A DNA stretch of 64,000 nucleotides from Caldifarciminota bacterium UBA6260 (GCA_002441125.1 DJVI01000003.1:1-64000); one strand, 5' to 3'; counted from the stretch's first letter, positions 49,036 to 58,595 are shown. Numbers and translations are program-made. Notes: a model not told the origin generated them from the letters alone.

Positions 49036-50264
49036 TTTAATATCCTTATTATGTTTTCCTTTATAGCCCTTCTCGCAGGATAGAATGAAGCTATTATTCC
49101 AACGAATGTTCCAAAAAGTCCTGATTTTAAAATTGAAATTATATCAAAAGATCCTCTGAAAATATTCTTTATCGGGTAACCGATATCAATATCTTTAATA
49201 ACGGATGAAAAATCGAGCCCTATTTTGTAAAGGTATAAAGAAATAAGTCCTCCTAAAACCATACCTATAAAAGAACCTAAAAAACCTATGGTTGCTCCCT
49301 CGAATAAAAACATTTTTAAAATTACATTGTTTGGCGCACCCATTGCCCTCATAGTTCCAATCTCTTTATACCTTTCGTATATTGAAAGTAATATAGTGTT
49401 TGCTATACCAACTCCACCTATCAAAAGAAAAACAAAAATAAGAATAGATGAAGAATATCTTTTTGCTGAATCTATTGCTTTTATCTCAACAGCAAAATCT
49501 TCCCAAGTTACAAGTTTAAGATCAGGGTATTTTGAAAGAACCTTTTCAAATGATTTCATAAAATCGTAAAGGGATGTTTCCTTTTTTAATTTTATTGAAA
49601 TATTTGATACTTTTCTACCAATATGCAAAAAATTTCTCGCTTGATCTATATCAACATAAGTTGTTGCTCTATCAATATTGGGATTACCCGTTGATATAAC
49701 GCCCAAAAGTTTAACATCGAAAGCATCAAAAGTTCCACCTGATGTTCTTGATTGTATTATAAAAGTTGAATCATAGTTTATCTCCAGATACTTCAAAACA
49801 TCGTTACCTATTAAGATCTCACCATTTTCAAAATCATCTATTTTTGGATATGTTTTTTCCAAAGTTTTAAAAGTTTTTTTAAAAGAAGAAAAATCTATCC
49901 CTTTAACTATTACAGGTAACCTGTTAATTCCATCAGAAAGGTTGCCTGTAAAAATTATTTCTGGAGTAAAACTCTCTACCATTTTTGAGTTTTTAAGAAA
50001 TTCTGTTATCTCATCTGGAACTAAAAATCCAACTCTATTTATATCTATCTTTTTATCGTATATTGAAAAATTCTTTGAAACTATTTTAAGGGTTGCGCTT
50101 TCGTAGTTTATAAGATTATCTATAGAATCTCTATTCAAACCATCAAGAAGTGAAAACATAACTATCAGAAGAGTTACACCAAAAATTATTGGAAGAAGTG
50201 TTAGAAATGTTCTCTGTTTATTTCTAAAAATGTTTTTGAATGCAAGTTTTATCCAAAAAATCAT
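49032..50264 (-). CDS. ABC transporter permease (MacB/FtsX/LolE type)
   Basis: About 410 residues with the same layout as its neighbour: a first membrane segment in IIFGVTLLIVMFSLL, a periplasmic domain, and three C-terminal segments with YERYKEIGTMRAMGAPNNVI. The two permeases are clear paralogues (compare FKNIFRNKQRTFLTLLPI here with FKNIFRNHRRTFLTSLGI in the other). The longest frame begins at 50291 inside the ATPase gene; the ATG at 50264, one base after the ATPase stop, is preferred. Confidence 0.9.
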   Translation of the reverse strand: MIFWIKLAFKNIFRNKQRTFLTLLPIIFGVTLLIVMFSLLDGLNRDSIDNLINYESATLKIVSKNFSIYDKKIDINRVGFLVPDEITEFLKNSKMVESFTPEIIFTGNLSDGINRLPVIVKGIDFSSFKKTFKTLEKTYPKIDDFENGEILIGNDVLKYLEINYDSTFIIQSRTSGGTFDAFDVKLLGVISTGNPNIDRATTYVDIDQARNFLHIGRKVSNISIKLKKETSLYDFMKSFEKVLSKYPDLKLVTWEDFAVEIKAIDSAKRYSSSILIFVFLLIGGVGIANTILLSIYERYKEIGTMRAMGAPNNVILKMFLFEGATIGFLGSFIGMVLGGLISLYLYKIGLDFSSVIKDIDIGYPIKNIFRGSFDIISILKSGLFGTFVGIIASFYPARRAIKENIIRILK

Positions 50265-50265
50265 C

Positions 50266-50946
50266 TCATACCTTCTGTAAAATTTTACCATCTCTTAAAT
50301 GTATAATATCGTCAGCATAATCCATGACAAGTTTATCGTGTGTTGAAAAGATAAAAGTCGTATTCAAATCTCTGTTCATCTTTTTCATTATCTCCATAAC
50401 ATTTTTTGCATTTTCCGAATCAAGGTTTGCAGTCGGTTCATCCGCAAGAACAAGTATCGGTTTTTTTACAAGAGCCCTCGCTATAGCAACCCTCTGCTTC
50501 TGACCACCAGATAACTCTTTCGGGAATCTGTTTCTGAGTTCAAGTATCCCAACCATATCAAGCATTTCTTCGACCAGTTTTTTATGATTTTTCCTGAATT
50601 TAGGGTTGATAGCAAGTGAGAATTCAACATTCTCGTAAACAGTCAAAACAGGGATAAGGTTAAAATCTTGAAATATGAACCCTATGTTCTGATTTCTGAA
50701 ATATGTCAGCATGTTATCATCATATCCCGAGATCTTCTCATCATCAAAAAAGATCTCTCCAGAAGTTGGTTTATCAAGACAACCTATTATGTTTAAAAGT
50801 GTAGTTTTTCCACTTCCAGAAGGACCTGCGACTGAAATGAAAGACCCTTTTTTTATAACCAAAGATATTGAGTTTAAAGCTCTAACTGTAATATCACCGA
50901 CTTTATAATCTTTAACAATATTTTCTACCCTTACATCCTGCATCAT
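50266..50946 (-). CDS. ABC transporter ATP-binding protein (MacB/LolD type)
   Basis: A 226-residue cytoplasmic ATPase: Walker A GPSGSGKTTLLN near residue 42, Q-loop FIFQDFNLIPVLTVYENV (the LolD/MacB form), signature ELSGGQKQRVAIARALV, Walker B LVLADEPTANLDSE and the H-loop FSTHD. It energises the two permeases downstream. The start is a tandem ATGATG after GGAGG, with the second (50943) at the preferred distance. The stop of a 40-codon small ORF overlaps these ATGs, so its translation may be coupled. Confidence 0.94.
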   Translation of the reverse strand: MMQDVRVENIVKDYKVGDITVRALNSISLVIKKGSFISVAGPSGSGKTTLLNIIGCLDKPTSGEIFFDDEKISGYDDNMLTYFRNQNIGFIFQDFNLIPVLTVYENVEFSLAINPKFRKNHKKLVEEMLDMVGILELRNRFPKELSGGQKQRVAIARALVKKPILVLADEPTANLDSENAKNVMEIMKKMNRDLNTTFIFSTHDKLVMDYADDIIHLRDGKILQKV

Positions 50947-51065
50947 CCCTCCGTATTATTTTTTTGAAAAAAGTTTGTAAAAAAGATGATCAAAAAATCT
51001 TTCAAAGTATCACAAAAAAAATTTGCAAAACTTATATTTGAAATTCTTGAAATTCCATAATTCAC
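50943..51065 (-). CDS. Small Phe-rich ORF (40 codons) leading the ABC operon
   Basis: No family is recognised. On the minus strand an AGGAG sits six bases before GTG at 51065; the frame encodes 40 residues beginning (M)NYGISRISNISFANFF and ending N-N-T-E-G. It is rich in Phe with a hydrophobic run (DFLIIFFTNFF), so it could be a small membrane protein or a leader peptide. Its TGA overlaps the tandem ATG of the ATPase gene (GGATGATG), the usual sign of translational coupling. A promoter lies directly upstream. It could also be chance coding in a 120-base leader. Confidence 0.5.
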   Translation of the reverse strand: MNYGISRISNISFANFFCDTLKDFLIIFFTNFFQKNNTEG

Positions 51066-51087
51066 CTTTAACTCCTTTAGTTTAAAA

Positions 51088-51115
51088 ATTTTAAACCATA
51101 ACCATTTCAAGTCAA
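51088..51115 (-). promoter_or_regulatory. Promoter of the ABC operon (TTGACT-N16-TAAAAT)
   Basis: TTGACT at 51115-51110 and TAAAAT at 51093-51088 on the minus strand. Transcription would start near 51081, leaving a short leader to the GTG of the small ORF and about 135 bases to the ATPase gene. Confidence 0.7.
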
Positions 51116-51136
51116 GTTTTATAAAAAAATTTTTAA

Positions 51137-51164
51137 TTGACTATTGAATATAGACCAATATAAT
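51137..51164 (+). promoter_or_regulatory. Promoter of yajC-fmt-purF (TTGACT-N16-TATAAT)
   Basis: TTGACT at 51137-51142 and TATAAT at 51159-51164. The leader carries AAGGAG a few bases before the yajC ATG at 51190. It is divergent from the ABC operon promoter. Confidence 0.8.
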
Positions 51165-51189
51165 ATGATAAACAAAATAAGGAGTTTTT

Positions 51190-51513
51190 ATGTTAAATTA
51201 CTTACTTTTTAACCAAACTGCAACACAACAAGCTAATCCTTTAGTCTCTCTTTTACCTTTAATAATAATGTTTGTTGCACTATACCTTCTTTTCATATTA
51301 CCACAACAGAAAGCTGAAAAAAAACATAAAGAGATGTTAAACTCTTTGAATAAGGGAGATAAGGTTATTCTCTCATCAGGGATCATTGGCACAATAACAA
51401 ACATTAAAGAGGATATTATATTTTTGGAAATCTCACCAAAGGTTGAAATAAAAGTTTTAAAAAGCACAGTAACAAGAAAAATAGAAGATGATTCTGAAGT
51501 GAAGAATGGATAG
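51190..51513 (+). CDS. yajC: Preprotein translocase accessory subunit YajC
   Basis: A 107-residue inner-membrane protein associated with SecDF-YajC. One membrane segment is at about 20-38 (LLPLIIMFVALYLLFILP), followed by the conserved QQKAEKKHKEMLNSL and GDKVILSSGIIGTITNIKED. The SecD and SecF genes are 8 kb away on the other strand, so the usual yajC-secD-secF order is broken here. It overlaps fmt by eight bases. Confidence 0.93.
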   Translation: MLNYLLFNQTATQQANPLVSLLPLIIMFVALYLLFILPQQKAEKKHKEMLNSLNKGDKVILSSGIIGTITNIKEDIIFLEISPKVEIKVLKSTVTRKIEDDSEVKNG

Positions 51514-52435
51514 TTTCGTTTTCATTGGAAACGATAATATTTCTTTACAATTTCTTGAAAAGGTAATAGATAAAAAAAAGCCTTATTATATAATTACCGG
51601 AGAAGATAGGATATCAGGTAGGGGAAGGAAATTGTCTCCATCCCCTCTTGTTAAGATATCTGAAAAATATTCGATTGAAATTTTAAAAACTTCTAATCCT
51701 AATTCTATCGAGTTTATAGAAATTCTGAAGAGAAAAAGAATACCAGAATTTTTTCTTCTATTTTCTTTCGGTTACATTCTCAAAAAAGAGTTTTTAGAGA
51801 TACCTAAAAGGATGAGTGTAAATATACATCCTTCACTTCTCCCAAAATACAGAGGAGCAGCACCTATCAACAGAGTTATAATGGATGGAGAAAAAAAATC
51901 TGGGGTAACATTTTTTAAAATGGATGAAACTCTTGATGGGGGTGATATTATCTGTCAAAAATCTTTTGAACTAAAACCTTATATGGATTCTTTAGAATTA
52001 AGGGAAAAAATGGTAGATGTAGCATCAGATATTTTTTTAAATTTTGATTGGAATAAACCTTTCCAACTTTCAAAGCAGGACGATAAACTTGCTACTTACG
52101 CTAAAAAGATAAAAAAGAAAGAACTTTTTATCGATCTTGAAAAGGATCCAAACGAAGTTGTAAACCATATAAATGGTCTTTCAGAATATGGAATTAAATG
52201 TAGAATAGGAAAATATAATGTGAAGATTAGAAAATCTGTCCCATCCGATTATATAGTTGAAAAATGGAATCTAAAGATTTCACAAAAAGGTGAAATGCTT
52301 TTGGGTTGTTCAAATGGTTCCATCTCTGTTTTAAAAATACAACCTGAAGGGAAAGGTATAATGGATGTAAAAAGTTTTATAAATGGATATAAAATAAATA
52401 CTGGAGAGAAAATATGTGTGGAATATTCGGAGTGA
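51506..52435 (+). CDS. fmt: Methionyl-tRNA formyltransferase
   Basis: Fmt formylates initiator Met-tRNA using 10-formyl-THF. The 309 residues include the catalytic block VNIHPSLLPKYRGAAPINRV with the Asn-His pair near 110, the Asp in MDETLDGGDIICQ, and a C-terminal OB-like domain (about 205-305). The N-terminal Rossmann part is a little divergent (FVFIGNDNISLQFLEKV). It overlaps purF by 22 bases. Formylation matters for leaderless mRNAs, which bind 70S ribosomes with initiator tRNA, though that link is general knowledge only. Confidence 0.92.
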   Translation: MDSFVFIGNDNISLQFLEKVIDKKKPYYIITGEDRISGRGRKLSPSPLVKISEKYSIEILKTSNPNSIEFIEILKRKRIPEFFLLFSFGYILKKEFLEIPKRMSVNIHPSLLPKYRGAAPINRVIMDGEKKSGVTFFKMDETLDGGDIICQKSFELKPYMDSLELREKMVDVASDIFLNFDWNKPFQLSKQDDKLATYAKKIKKKELFIDLEKDPNEVVNHINGLSEYGIKCRIGKYNVKIRKSVPSDYIVEKWNLKISQKGEMLLGCSNGSISVLKIQPEGKGIMDVKSFINGYKINTGEKICVEYSE

Positions 52436-53829
52436 TAGGTTCAAAAAATGCTTTCATAGACATATACAAAGGTTTAAAAATGATACAACATAGAGGACAG
52501 GATACATGTGGAATAGTAACTTTCTCAAACAAGTTCAACATAAAACTCGCTGAAGGGCTTGTTACAAATTCTTTCGATGAAAACGATATAAACAAACTTG
52601 ATGGACATGCTGGAATAGGACATGTCAGGTATCCGACTATTGGAAAGGGTGGAATAGAGAACGCACAACCTGTTTACACAAACACCCCTTACGGTATTAC
52701 AATGGCTCATAATGGAAATGTTGTTAACTATTTTAGTTTGAAGAAGAGATTGATTGAAGATTACCATAGATACATAAACTCAGAAGTTGATGTTCAGATA
52801 ATTCTTAATGTTTTTGCTTACTATCTAAGTTTAGAGAAAAAATTTACATTTGAATCTTTATGTGGTTGTGTTGAAAAAGTTTTTGACGAAGTAAATGGAA
52901 GTTACTCTGTTATAGCTTATATAGCTGGTCAAGGATTCCTTGCTTTCAGAGATCCTGTTGGATACAGACCACTCGTTTTCGGAAGTGATGGGGAAAAGTA
53001 TGCTTTCTCTTCGGAATCGGTTTCACTTGAAAGTATAGGTATCGAAAACTTTGAGGATGTTAATCCCGGTGAGGTTATTTTTATAACAGATAAAGGTAAA
53101 ATTAACAGAAAGATAGTTAGGAAATCCGATCACAAAGCATGTATATTCGAATGGGTTTATTTCGCAAGACCAGATTCGATTATAGATGGTATAGATGTTT
53201 ACAATGCGAGATACAGGCTTGGTGAAAAATTAGCTGAAGTATTGAAAGATAGAAAAAATGAGTTCGATGTTGTCATACCTGTACCAGACACTTCGAGAAC
53301 TGCAGCACTCGCTCTATCGACAAAATTGGATTTACCATATAGAGAGGGACTTATAAAAAACAGGTATATAGGAAGAACTTTTATAATGCCTGGCCAAAAG
53401 AAAAGAATAGATGCTGTTAGAGAAAAATTACATCCAATAAAAATAGAACTAAAAAACAAAAGGGTTCTTCTTGTTGATGATTCTATCGTAAGAGGTAACA
53501 CTTCAAAAAGTATAGTTAAACTCGTCAGAGAAGCTGGTGCGAAAGAGGTTCACTTCGCTGTATATTCTCCACCTTTGAAATTCCCCTGCTATTTTGGAAT
53601 AGACATACAGAAAACTGATGAGTTCATAGCGAATAAAACGACTTTTGAAAAGATAGCAAACGAAATTGGTGCTGACTCTTTGACTTACCTTCCACTTGAA
53701 AAATTGATAGAAGGTGTTGGAATAAAAAGGAAAGATTTCTGCACATCATGTTTCAGTGGGAAATATGATATACCTCTTGACCAGAAGGATATAGATGATA
53801 TAAAGAAAGATAGGACAAACTCTTTCTGA
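52414..53829 (+). CDS. purF: Amidophosphoribosyltransferase
   Basis: PurF makes phosphoribosylamine from PRPP and glutamine, the first step of purine synthesis. The nucleophile Cys directly follows Met (MCGIFGVIG), so no propeptide is present. RGQDTCGI, GHVRYPTIG and MAHNGNVVNY belong to the glutaminase domain; VLLVDDSIVRGNTSK near 350 is the PRPP site. Cys residues in HKACIFEW, KFPCYFG and DFCTSCFSG match the four Fe-S ligands of the Bacillus-type enzyme, suggesting an oxygen-sensitive Fe-S form. Length 471 is normal. Confidence 0.96.
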   Translation: MCGIFGVIGSKNAFIDIYKGLKMIQHRGQDTCGIVTFSNKFNIKLAEGLVTNSFDENDINKLDGHAGIGHVRYPTIGKGGIENAQPVYTNTPYGITMAHNGNVVNYFSLKKRLIEDYHRYINSEVDVQIILNVFAYYLSLEKKFTFESLCGCVEKVFDEVNGSYSVIAYIAGQGFLAFRDPVGYRPLVFGSDGEKYAFSSESVSLESIGIENFEDVNPGEVIFITDKGKINRKIVRKSDHKACIFEWVYFARPDSIIDGIDVYNARYRLGEKLAEVLKDRKNEFDVVIPVPDTSRTAALALSTKLDLPYREGLIKNRYIGRTFIMPGQKKRIDAVREKLHPIKIELKNKRVLLVDDSIVRGNTSKSIVKLVREAGAKEVHFAVYSPPLKFPCYFGIDIQKTDEFIANKTTFEKIANEIGADSLTYLPLEKLIEGVGIKRKDFCTSCFSGKYDIPLDQKDIDDIKKDRTNSF

Positions 53830-53841
53830 TTTAATTTTTTG

Positions 53842-56800
53842 ATGTTTTATTTTAACTTTTTCTATCTTTTACTATTTTTCAATTTTTATCCAGACACAGT
53901 AAAACTTGATTATGTTTACGATGATTTTATTTTTGAAAACCCTCTTTACAAAAACTCTTTACAGGTAATATCAGAAAACAGAATATTGAAAGAAAATGAT
54001 GATTTTTACTTCGATGGGAAAAAAATATCATTTTCAAAACCTTTTAAGGATGTAAAGATAATTTTTCTCAAAGTTGACGATAGTTTAAAGATAGAAAACT
54101 ACAGATACAGAAGCGAAAATGTAATAGAAGAGATTGCAAAAAAAGATGAGGAAAAAGAGAATAATATCTATATTGCAGGTGTAAAGGGAATAAGCCTTCT
54201 AAACCAGAATAACTCTTTGGACATTGATCAGGTTACAGAGTTTTCGATAAATGGAAACATAGATTCTTTTTGGAGTGTTGAAGGTTATATAAATGATAAC
54301 TCGTCAACAAAAGATCTTGGACTGAATATTCCAGTATACCAGATAGAAAATTTTAGGATTTCTTTGAAAAATATAAATGGAACACAATTCTTTTTAGGGA
54401 ATTCAACTATGAAGAACAGCTGGTCAAAATTTTTGAACTTTAACAAGGAGATTTTCGGATTAGGTTTTCTTTCAAATTTCAAAAGATACCCTATATATTT
54501 CAACTACTCCACCGATAAAGGTAATTTCAGATCAACATCATTTAATTGTATGGATGGGATTTTGGGACCTTACAGGATAGTTGATGAAAAGAATCTTTTC
54601 GATTACACCATTACACCAGGTAGTGAAAGAGTTTACCTAAACGGTGAACTTTTGCAAAATGGTGAAGATAAAGATTACACAATAGATTATTACACAGGTG
54701 AAATAACATTCACAAACAAACAAATTGTAGATCAGAATTCTTATGTCTATATTGAGTTTCAACAGTTAAACATCACTTCACTTAACAGTGGATACAACAT
54801 CTCTTTCGGAGATGAAGGAAACGATTTAAGAGTTTTATACTCTAATCAGGGTAACCAGATTTTCGATCAAAAATTGAAAGATGAACTATCCTTATACCCT
54901 TCTGATTCCTCATACATCCTTCTGAAAGGTTATCAGTTTGTTGGAAGTGGGAATGGTGATTATTCATTTATAGATTCAATATTCAATTTTGTTGGAAAAG
55001 GTAACGGTGATTACATTGTTGAATTTTATTATGTCGGTTATGGAAATGGAGATTATATATATTCTCCTGTTAATTTCTCATATATTTATGTAGGTAAGAA
55101 TAATGGTAATTACTCACCATACAGAAGAGTTGAACTACCCTTTTTCTACCACCTTTTTGATATTTCATATTCAAAAGATTTTAAAATCGGAAAATATGAT
55201 TTCGAAATTCTAACAGGACTTTATAAAAATAACAGGTATAACCTTCAATCAGAATTTCTAAAAGATTTTTCATACCTTTTATTCTATGAATCAAAAAAAA
55301 TTTCATATGGAAAATTTTCATCATCTTTCTCATTTAAATTTAAAGAAAATGATACTATTTTTAAAACAAAATGGAATAAAAAAAATGATTATGGATATAT
55401 AAGGAGCGATACAACATTTAAAACACCTTTCAGGGAAATATCTTTTTCTTTGCAACCTTCCTTTGAAAAAATTTTAAAATCCAACTTAACCTTTTCAAAA
55501 CTGGACTCCTTTAATGTGATCAACACAAATTTTAACTCCGATACCATTTTTGACTATAATCTGGATTTTAAAACTAACTATTTTTTATTGAAAGATTCTT
55601 TCTTTTATAGAAATGAGAATATCACTCTGACAAGATATTTTAAATTAACAAACATTTCAATTTTCATAGAGAATGAGAAAAAAATTTTTTCTACTCTTAA
55701 AAGGGGAATAAGAAGTTTTACATCTAATAGGGATTTTTTACTTGAATACAGGAACGAGGAAACTTTCAACGATACTTTTAAAGCAAAAAACATAGATGTT
55801 TTCAAATTTGAAATAAACAGGTTCAAGGATGAAAATTTTTCAGGTCTGATTATGGCTGAATATAAAATATTTGATGAGAATAACTCAAAAAAGAATATCC
55901 TTGCATTAAATATGATTTATAAAAACAATAAGAAGAATTTTTATGAATATGTTTTAAACACATATATAACTTCACTCTCAATATATGATCTTGTCGAAAC
56001 TTATGTTTATGTTGGAAAAGGAAAGGGAGAATATATTTATGATCCTCAGACTAACACATACATCTATGATAGAATATATGGTGAATATATTCTAATTAAA
56101 GAGAATAAGATGTCTAATGAACCTTTTTCTAAAAGGAATCTAAATACAACCTTTAGATTCTACCCTTTTGAAACTTTTTTAACTTTCGATTATTCAGACC
56201 TTTCAAAAAATATCCTTGAAACCAAACAGAGTTATTTGAACCAATCGAATTTAAAATTTAACTTACTTTCAAACAAAATTTTAAATAAGAGACTGACTCC
56301 ATTTTTCAATATCAACTATGAAAGAACCTTCTATAAAAATATTTCCTATCTTAAAAACTCTGCTTTAGATATAGGTTTAAAAAATACAAAAGATTTAAAC
56401 TATTCAGTTTTTTACAGAAGAGAGGACGAGACAAGAGATGAAAATTCTGGAAGATACGATATAAGTTCAAACTCTTTTGTATTCGAGTTTAACTTAACAG
56501 GATTAAAAGAAGATTACAATTTTTCAATCCTGTATGGTTATTTTTATGGTTATTACTATTATACAACTTTGGGTTTTTCAAGATTAGATGGAAACAAAGC
56601 GGAATTTTCATCAGATATAGAAAGAAAAATATTCCCCAACTTTTCCTTCAACATAATTCCAAAAGTTTCATACACTCTCTATAAAAATGGTGATGATATG
56701 CCTTTGAATATAAACTATAAATACCCTAAAGGAACCTATTTTGAAAACACATTATCTTTGTTATACACTACAAGTTTTATCAATATAAAAATCTCACATA

Positions 56801-56868
56801 TAATGGATTATTCTGTTAGAAACTCTTTGAGACAGAGGATATTCTTTTCTTTATTTACCTATTTTTAA
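53842..56868 (+). CDS. Large outer-membrane protein with GNGDY repeats, unknown function
   Basis: A 1008-residue exported protein; residues 1-18 are a signal peptide. About residues 255-310 hold a compact motif (PGSERVYLNGELLQNG, DYTIDYYTGEITFT). Residues about 364-430 have four copies of FVGxGNGDY at a spacing near 19, and a fifth (YVGKGKGEYIYDPQTN) lies near 721. The rest looks like barrel strands, ending in Phe (SLFTYF). I do not recognise a characterised family. The ATG lacks a Shine-Dalgarno site; a TTTAAT six bases upstream could be a -10 without a matching -35. It follows purF by 12 bases and overlaps the convergent gene by 18. Confidence 0.7.
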   Translation: MFYFNFFYLLLFFNFYPDTVKLDYVYDDFIFENPLYKNSLQVISENRILKENDDFYFDGKKISFSKPFKDVKIIFLKVDDSLKIENYRYRSENVIEEIAKKDEEKENNIYIAGVKGISLLNQNNSLDIDQVTEFSINGNIDSFWSVEGYINDNSSTKDLGLNIPVYQIENFRISLKNINGTQFFLGNSTMKNSWSKFLNFNKEIFGLGFLSNFKRYPIYFNYSTDKGNFRSTSFNCMDGILGPYRIVDEKNLFDYTITPGSERVYLNGELLQNGEDKDYTIDYYTGEITFTNKQIVDQNSYVYIEFQQLNITSLNSGYNISFGDEGNDLRVLYSNQGNQIFDQKLKDELSLYPSDSSYILLKGYQFVGSGNGDYSFIDSIFNFVGKGNGDYIVEFYYVGYGNGDYIYSPVNFSYIYVGKNNGNYSPYRRVELPFFYHLFDISYSKDFKIGKYDFEILTGLYKNNRYNLQSEFLKDFSYLLFYESKKISYGKFSSSFSFKFKENDTIFKTKWNKKNDYGYIRSDTTFKTPFREISFSLQPSFEKILKSNLTFSKLDSFNVINTNFNSDTIFDYNLDFKTNYFLLKDSFFYRNENITLTRYFKLTNISIFIENEKKIFSTLKRGIRSFTSNRDFLLEYRNEETFNDTFKAKNIDVFKFEINRFKDENFSGLIMAEYKIFDENNSKKNILALNMIYKNNKKNFYEYVLNTYITSLSIYDLVETYVYVGKGKGEYIYDPQTNTYIYDRIYGEYILIKENKMSNEPFSKRNLNTTFRFYPFETFLTFDYSDLSKNILETKQSYLNQSNLKFNLLSNKILNKRLTPFFNINYERTFYKNISYLKNSALDIGLKNTKDLNYSVFYRREDETRDENSGRYDISSNSFVFEFNLTGLKEDYNFSILYGYFYGYYYYTTLGFSRLDGNKAEFSSDIERKIFPNFSFNIIPKVSYTLYKNGDDMPLNINYKYPKGTYFENTLSLLYTTSFINIKISHIMDYSVRNSLRQRIFFSLFTYF

Positions 56869-57348
56869 AAAATCTACTTCCTTTGATATATCTTTTTTCA
56901 ACTTAAAAGGAAAACTGTTTTTTCCAAATTTTGTTTTTACCTCTAACTCTCCCTCTATATTCAAAATCAATTTCCCTTCTTTTAATTTTTCAATAAGATC
57001 TGAAGATAATATAGAATATTTTATTTTTAGATCTGTTGAGTAAACTCCGGAAGAATTCTTTTTTAAAATATACTCTTTTTCTGAGTAACCTTCTCCTATC
57101 TTTTTAGATTCGAAAAAGATCCGGTAAACTATTCTTTCAAAAGTAACATCAACTTTATTTGGGTTAAAAACTTTCATATTCAGTTCAAAGTTAACACCGG
57201 AAAGATCGAAAGATCTGTATTGAAAAGATTCAACTTCATATTGAAGGTTTTTCAATGTTTTCACCTGATTCAAATATGCACAGTTTGAGATAAAAATAAT
57301 GGTTATGAGAAAAATTAAAGTTTTTAATTTTAAAATCTTTTTAAACAT
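56851..57348 (-). CDS. LEA type 2 (LEA14/WHy)-like lipoprotein
   Basis: A 165-residue protein. The signal peptide ends in an apparent lipobox (FISNC), so it is probably lipid-anchored. DLSGVNFELNMKVFNPNKVDVTFERIV is the WHy/LEA-2 signature, with Asn-Pro in the first strand pair, and KLILNIEGELEVKTKFG follows. This fold resembles fibronectin-III domains; bacterial members are linked to stress tolerance by homology only. It overlaps the end of the malic enzyme gene by 19 bases and its own end overlaps the convergent gene. Confidence 0.8.
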   Translation of the reverse strand: MFKKILKLKTLIFLITIIFISNCAYLNQVKTLKNLQYEVESFQYRSFDLSGVNFELNMKVFNPNKVDVTFERIVYRIFFESKKIGEGYSEKEYILKKNSSGVYSTDLKIKYSILSSDLIEKLKEGKLILNIEGELEVKTKFGKNSFPFKLKKDISKEVDFLKIGK

Positions 57349-58595
57349 CTTTTTAGATACCTTTTGTAATCTGAAGGATTTACATCTATTCTGTTCAATT
57401 TTTCTTCAACGGCACTTTTTAAAACAGCATAAGATTCTTCAACGAAAACTCTCCTATCAAAAGGTTTTGGAATCAAATACCTTTTCGAAAATTTTAAATC
57501 CTCTTTATACAATTTTTTTATGTATTCTGGAACATTTTTTTTAGCAAGTGAAGCGAGAGATTTGGCTGCTTCAAGTTTCATCCTATCACTTATTTTTTTA
57601 GCTCCACAATCAAGAACACCTCTGAAAATATAAGGGAATCCCAAAACATTGTTTATCTGGTTTGGGTAATCAGATCTTCCGGTTGCTATAATTACATCTT
57701 TCCTTGTATCTACAGCATCATAATAATCTATTTCAGGATCTGGATTTGCAAGTGCGAAAACTATAGGGTCTTTAGCCATTTTCTTCAACATCTCTTTCTT
57801 TAGAACACCTTTTGCTGATAGACCTAAAAAGACATCAGCACCTTCTATAGCCTCTTCCATTTTCATCTCTTTTTCTTTAGCAAAAATTATATTGTATCTT
57901 GTCAGGTCTTTTCTTTTTTTATGAAGCATTCCAAATTTATCAAAAACGAAAATATTTTTTAGAGAGACCCCAACCTTCAAAAACATCTTCAAAACAGGTA
58001 AAGCAGCAGCACCTGCACCTGAAACAACCAATTTTATATCCTTTAAATCCTTATCCACTATTTCACATGCATTTAAAAGTCCAGCTGTAGCAATTATACT
58101 TGTTCCATGCTGATCATCATGGAATACAGGGATATCCATCTTTTCAATAAGTTTCTCTTCAATATAAAAGCATTCTGGACCTTTTACATCTTCAAGATTT
58201 ATCCCTCCAAAAGTAGGTTCAAGAGATTTAACGATATCTATAAACCTATCTGGATCCTTTTCATCTATCTCTATATCAAAAGCATCTATAAAAGCGAATT
58301 TTTTAAATAGAACGGATTTCCCTTCCATAACAGGTTTTGAAGCATAGGGACCTATATCACCAAGTCCTAAAACCGCAGTTCCATTCGATATTACTCCAAC
58401 GAGATTTTTTCTATTAGTGTAAGTGTAAGATAAATTTTTATCCTTCTCTATTTCAAGTGAAGGGTAAGCTACACCTGGAGTGTAAGCGAGTGACAAATTT
58501 TCTTTTGTATCACAATCTTTTTTTACCTTTATCTCTATCTTTCCACCTGTTGGAAAAGAGTGGTATTTCAAACTTTTTTCTTTTAAATTTTTCAT
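57330..58595 (-). CDS. Malic enzyme (NAD(P)-dependent malate dehydrogenase, decarboxylating)
   Basis: Converts malate to pyruvate and CO2. The 421 residues start with [34 protein letters not shown] and the metal/catalytic block [15 protein letters not shown], then [20 protein letters not shown]; the nucleotide fold is in [18 protein letters not shown]. The short size fits the two-domain bacterial form without the phosphotransacetylase tail. The ATG lies six bases after a TATACT -10 with no ribosome site, so it should be leaderless. Cofactor preference is not decided. Confidence 0.94.
   Translation of the reverse strand: MKNLKEKSLKYHSFPTGGKIEIKVKKDCDTKENLSLAYTPGVAYPSLEIEKDKNLSYTYTNRKNLVGVISNGTAVLGLGDIGPYASKPVMEGKSVLFKKFAFIDAFDIEIDEKDPDRFIDIVKSLEPTFGGINLEDVKGPECFYIEEKLIEKMDIPVFHDDQHGTSIIATAGLLNACEIVDKDLKDIKLVVSGAGAAALPVLKMFLKVGVSLKNIFVFDKFGMLHKKRKDLTRYNIIFAKEKEMKMEEAIEGADVFLGLSAKGVLKKEMLKKMAKDPIVFALANPDPEIDYYDAVDTRKDVIIATGRSDYPNQINNVLGFPYIFRGVLDCGAKKISDRMKLEAAKSLASLAKKNVPEYIKKLYKEDLKFSKRYLIPKPFDRRVFVEESYAVLKSAVEEKLNRIDVNPSDYKRYLKRCLKRF

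Noticed and set aside
53830..53842. GNGDY protein as a sixth leaderless gene
   Set aside because: A TTTAAT sits six bases before the ATG, but no -35-like element is at 16-18 bases, and the gene follows purF by only 12 bases, so it is probably in that operon.
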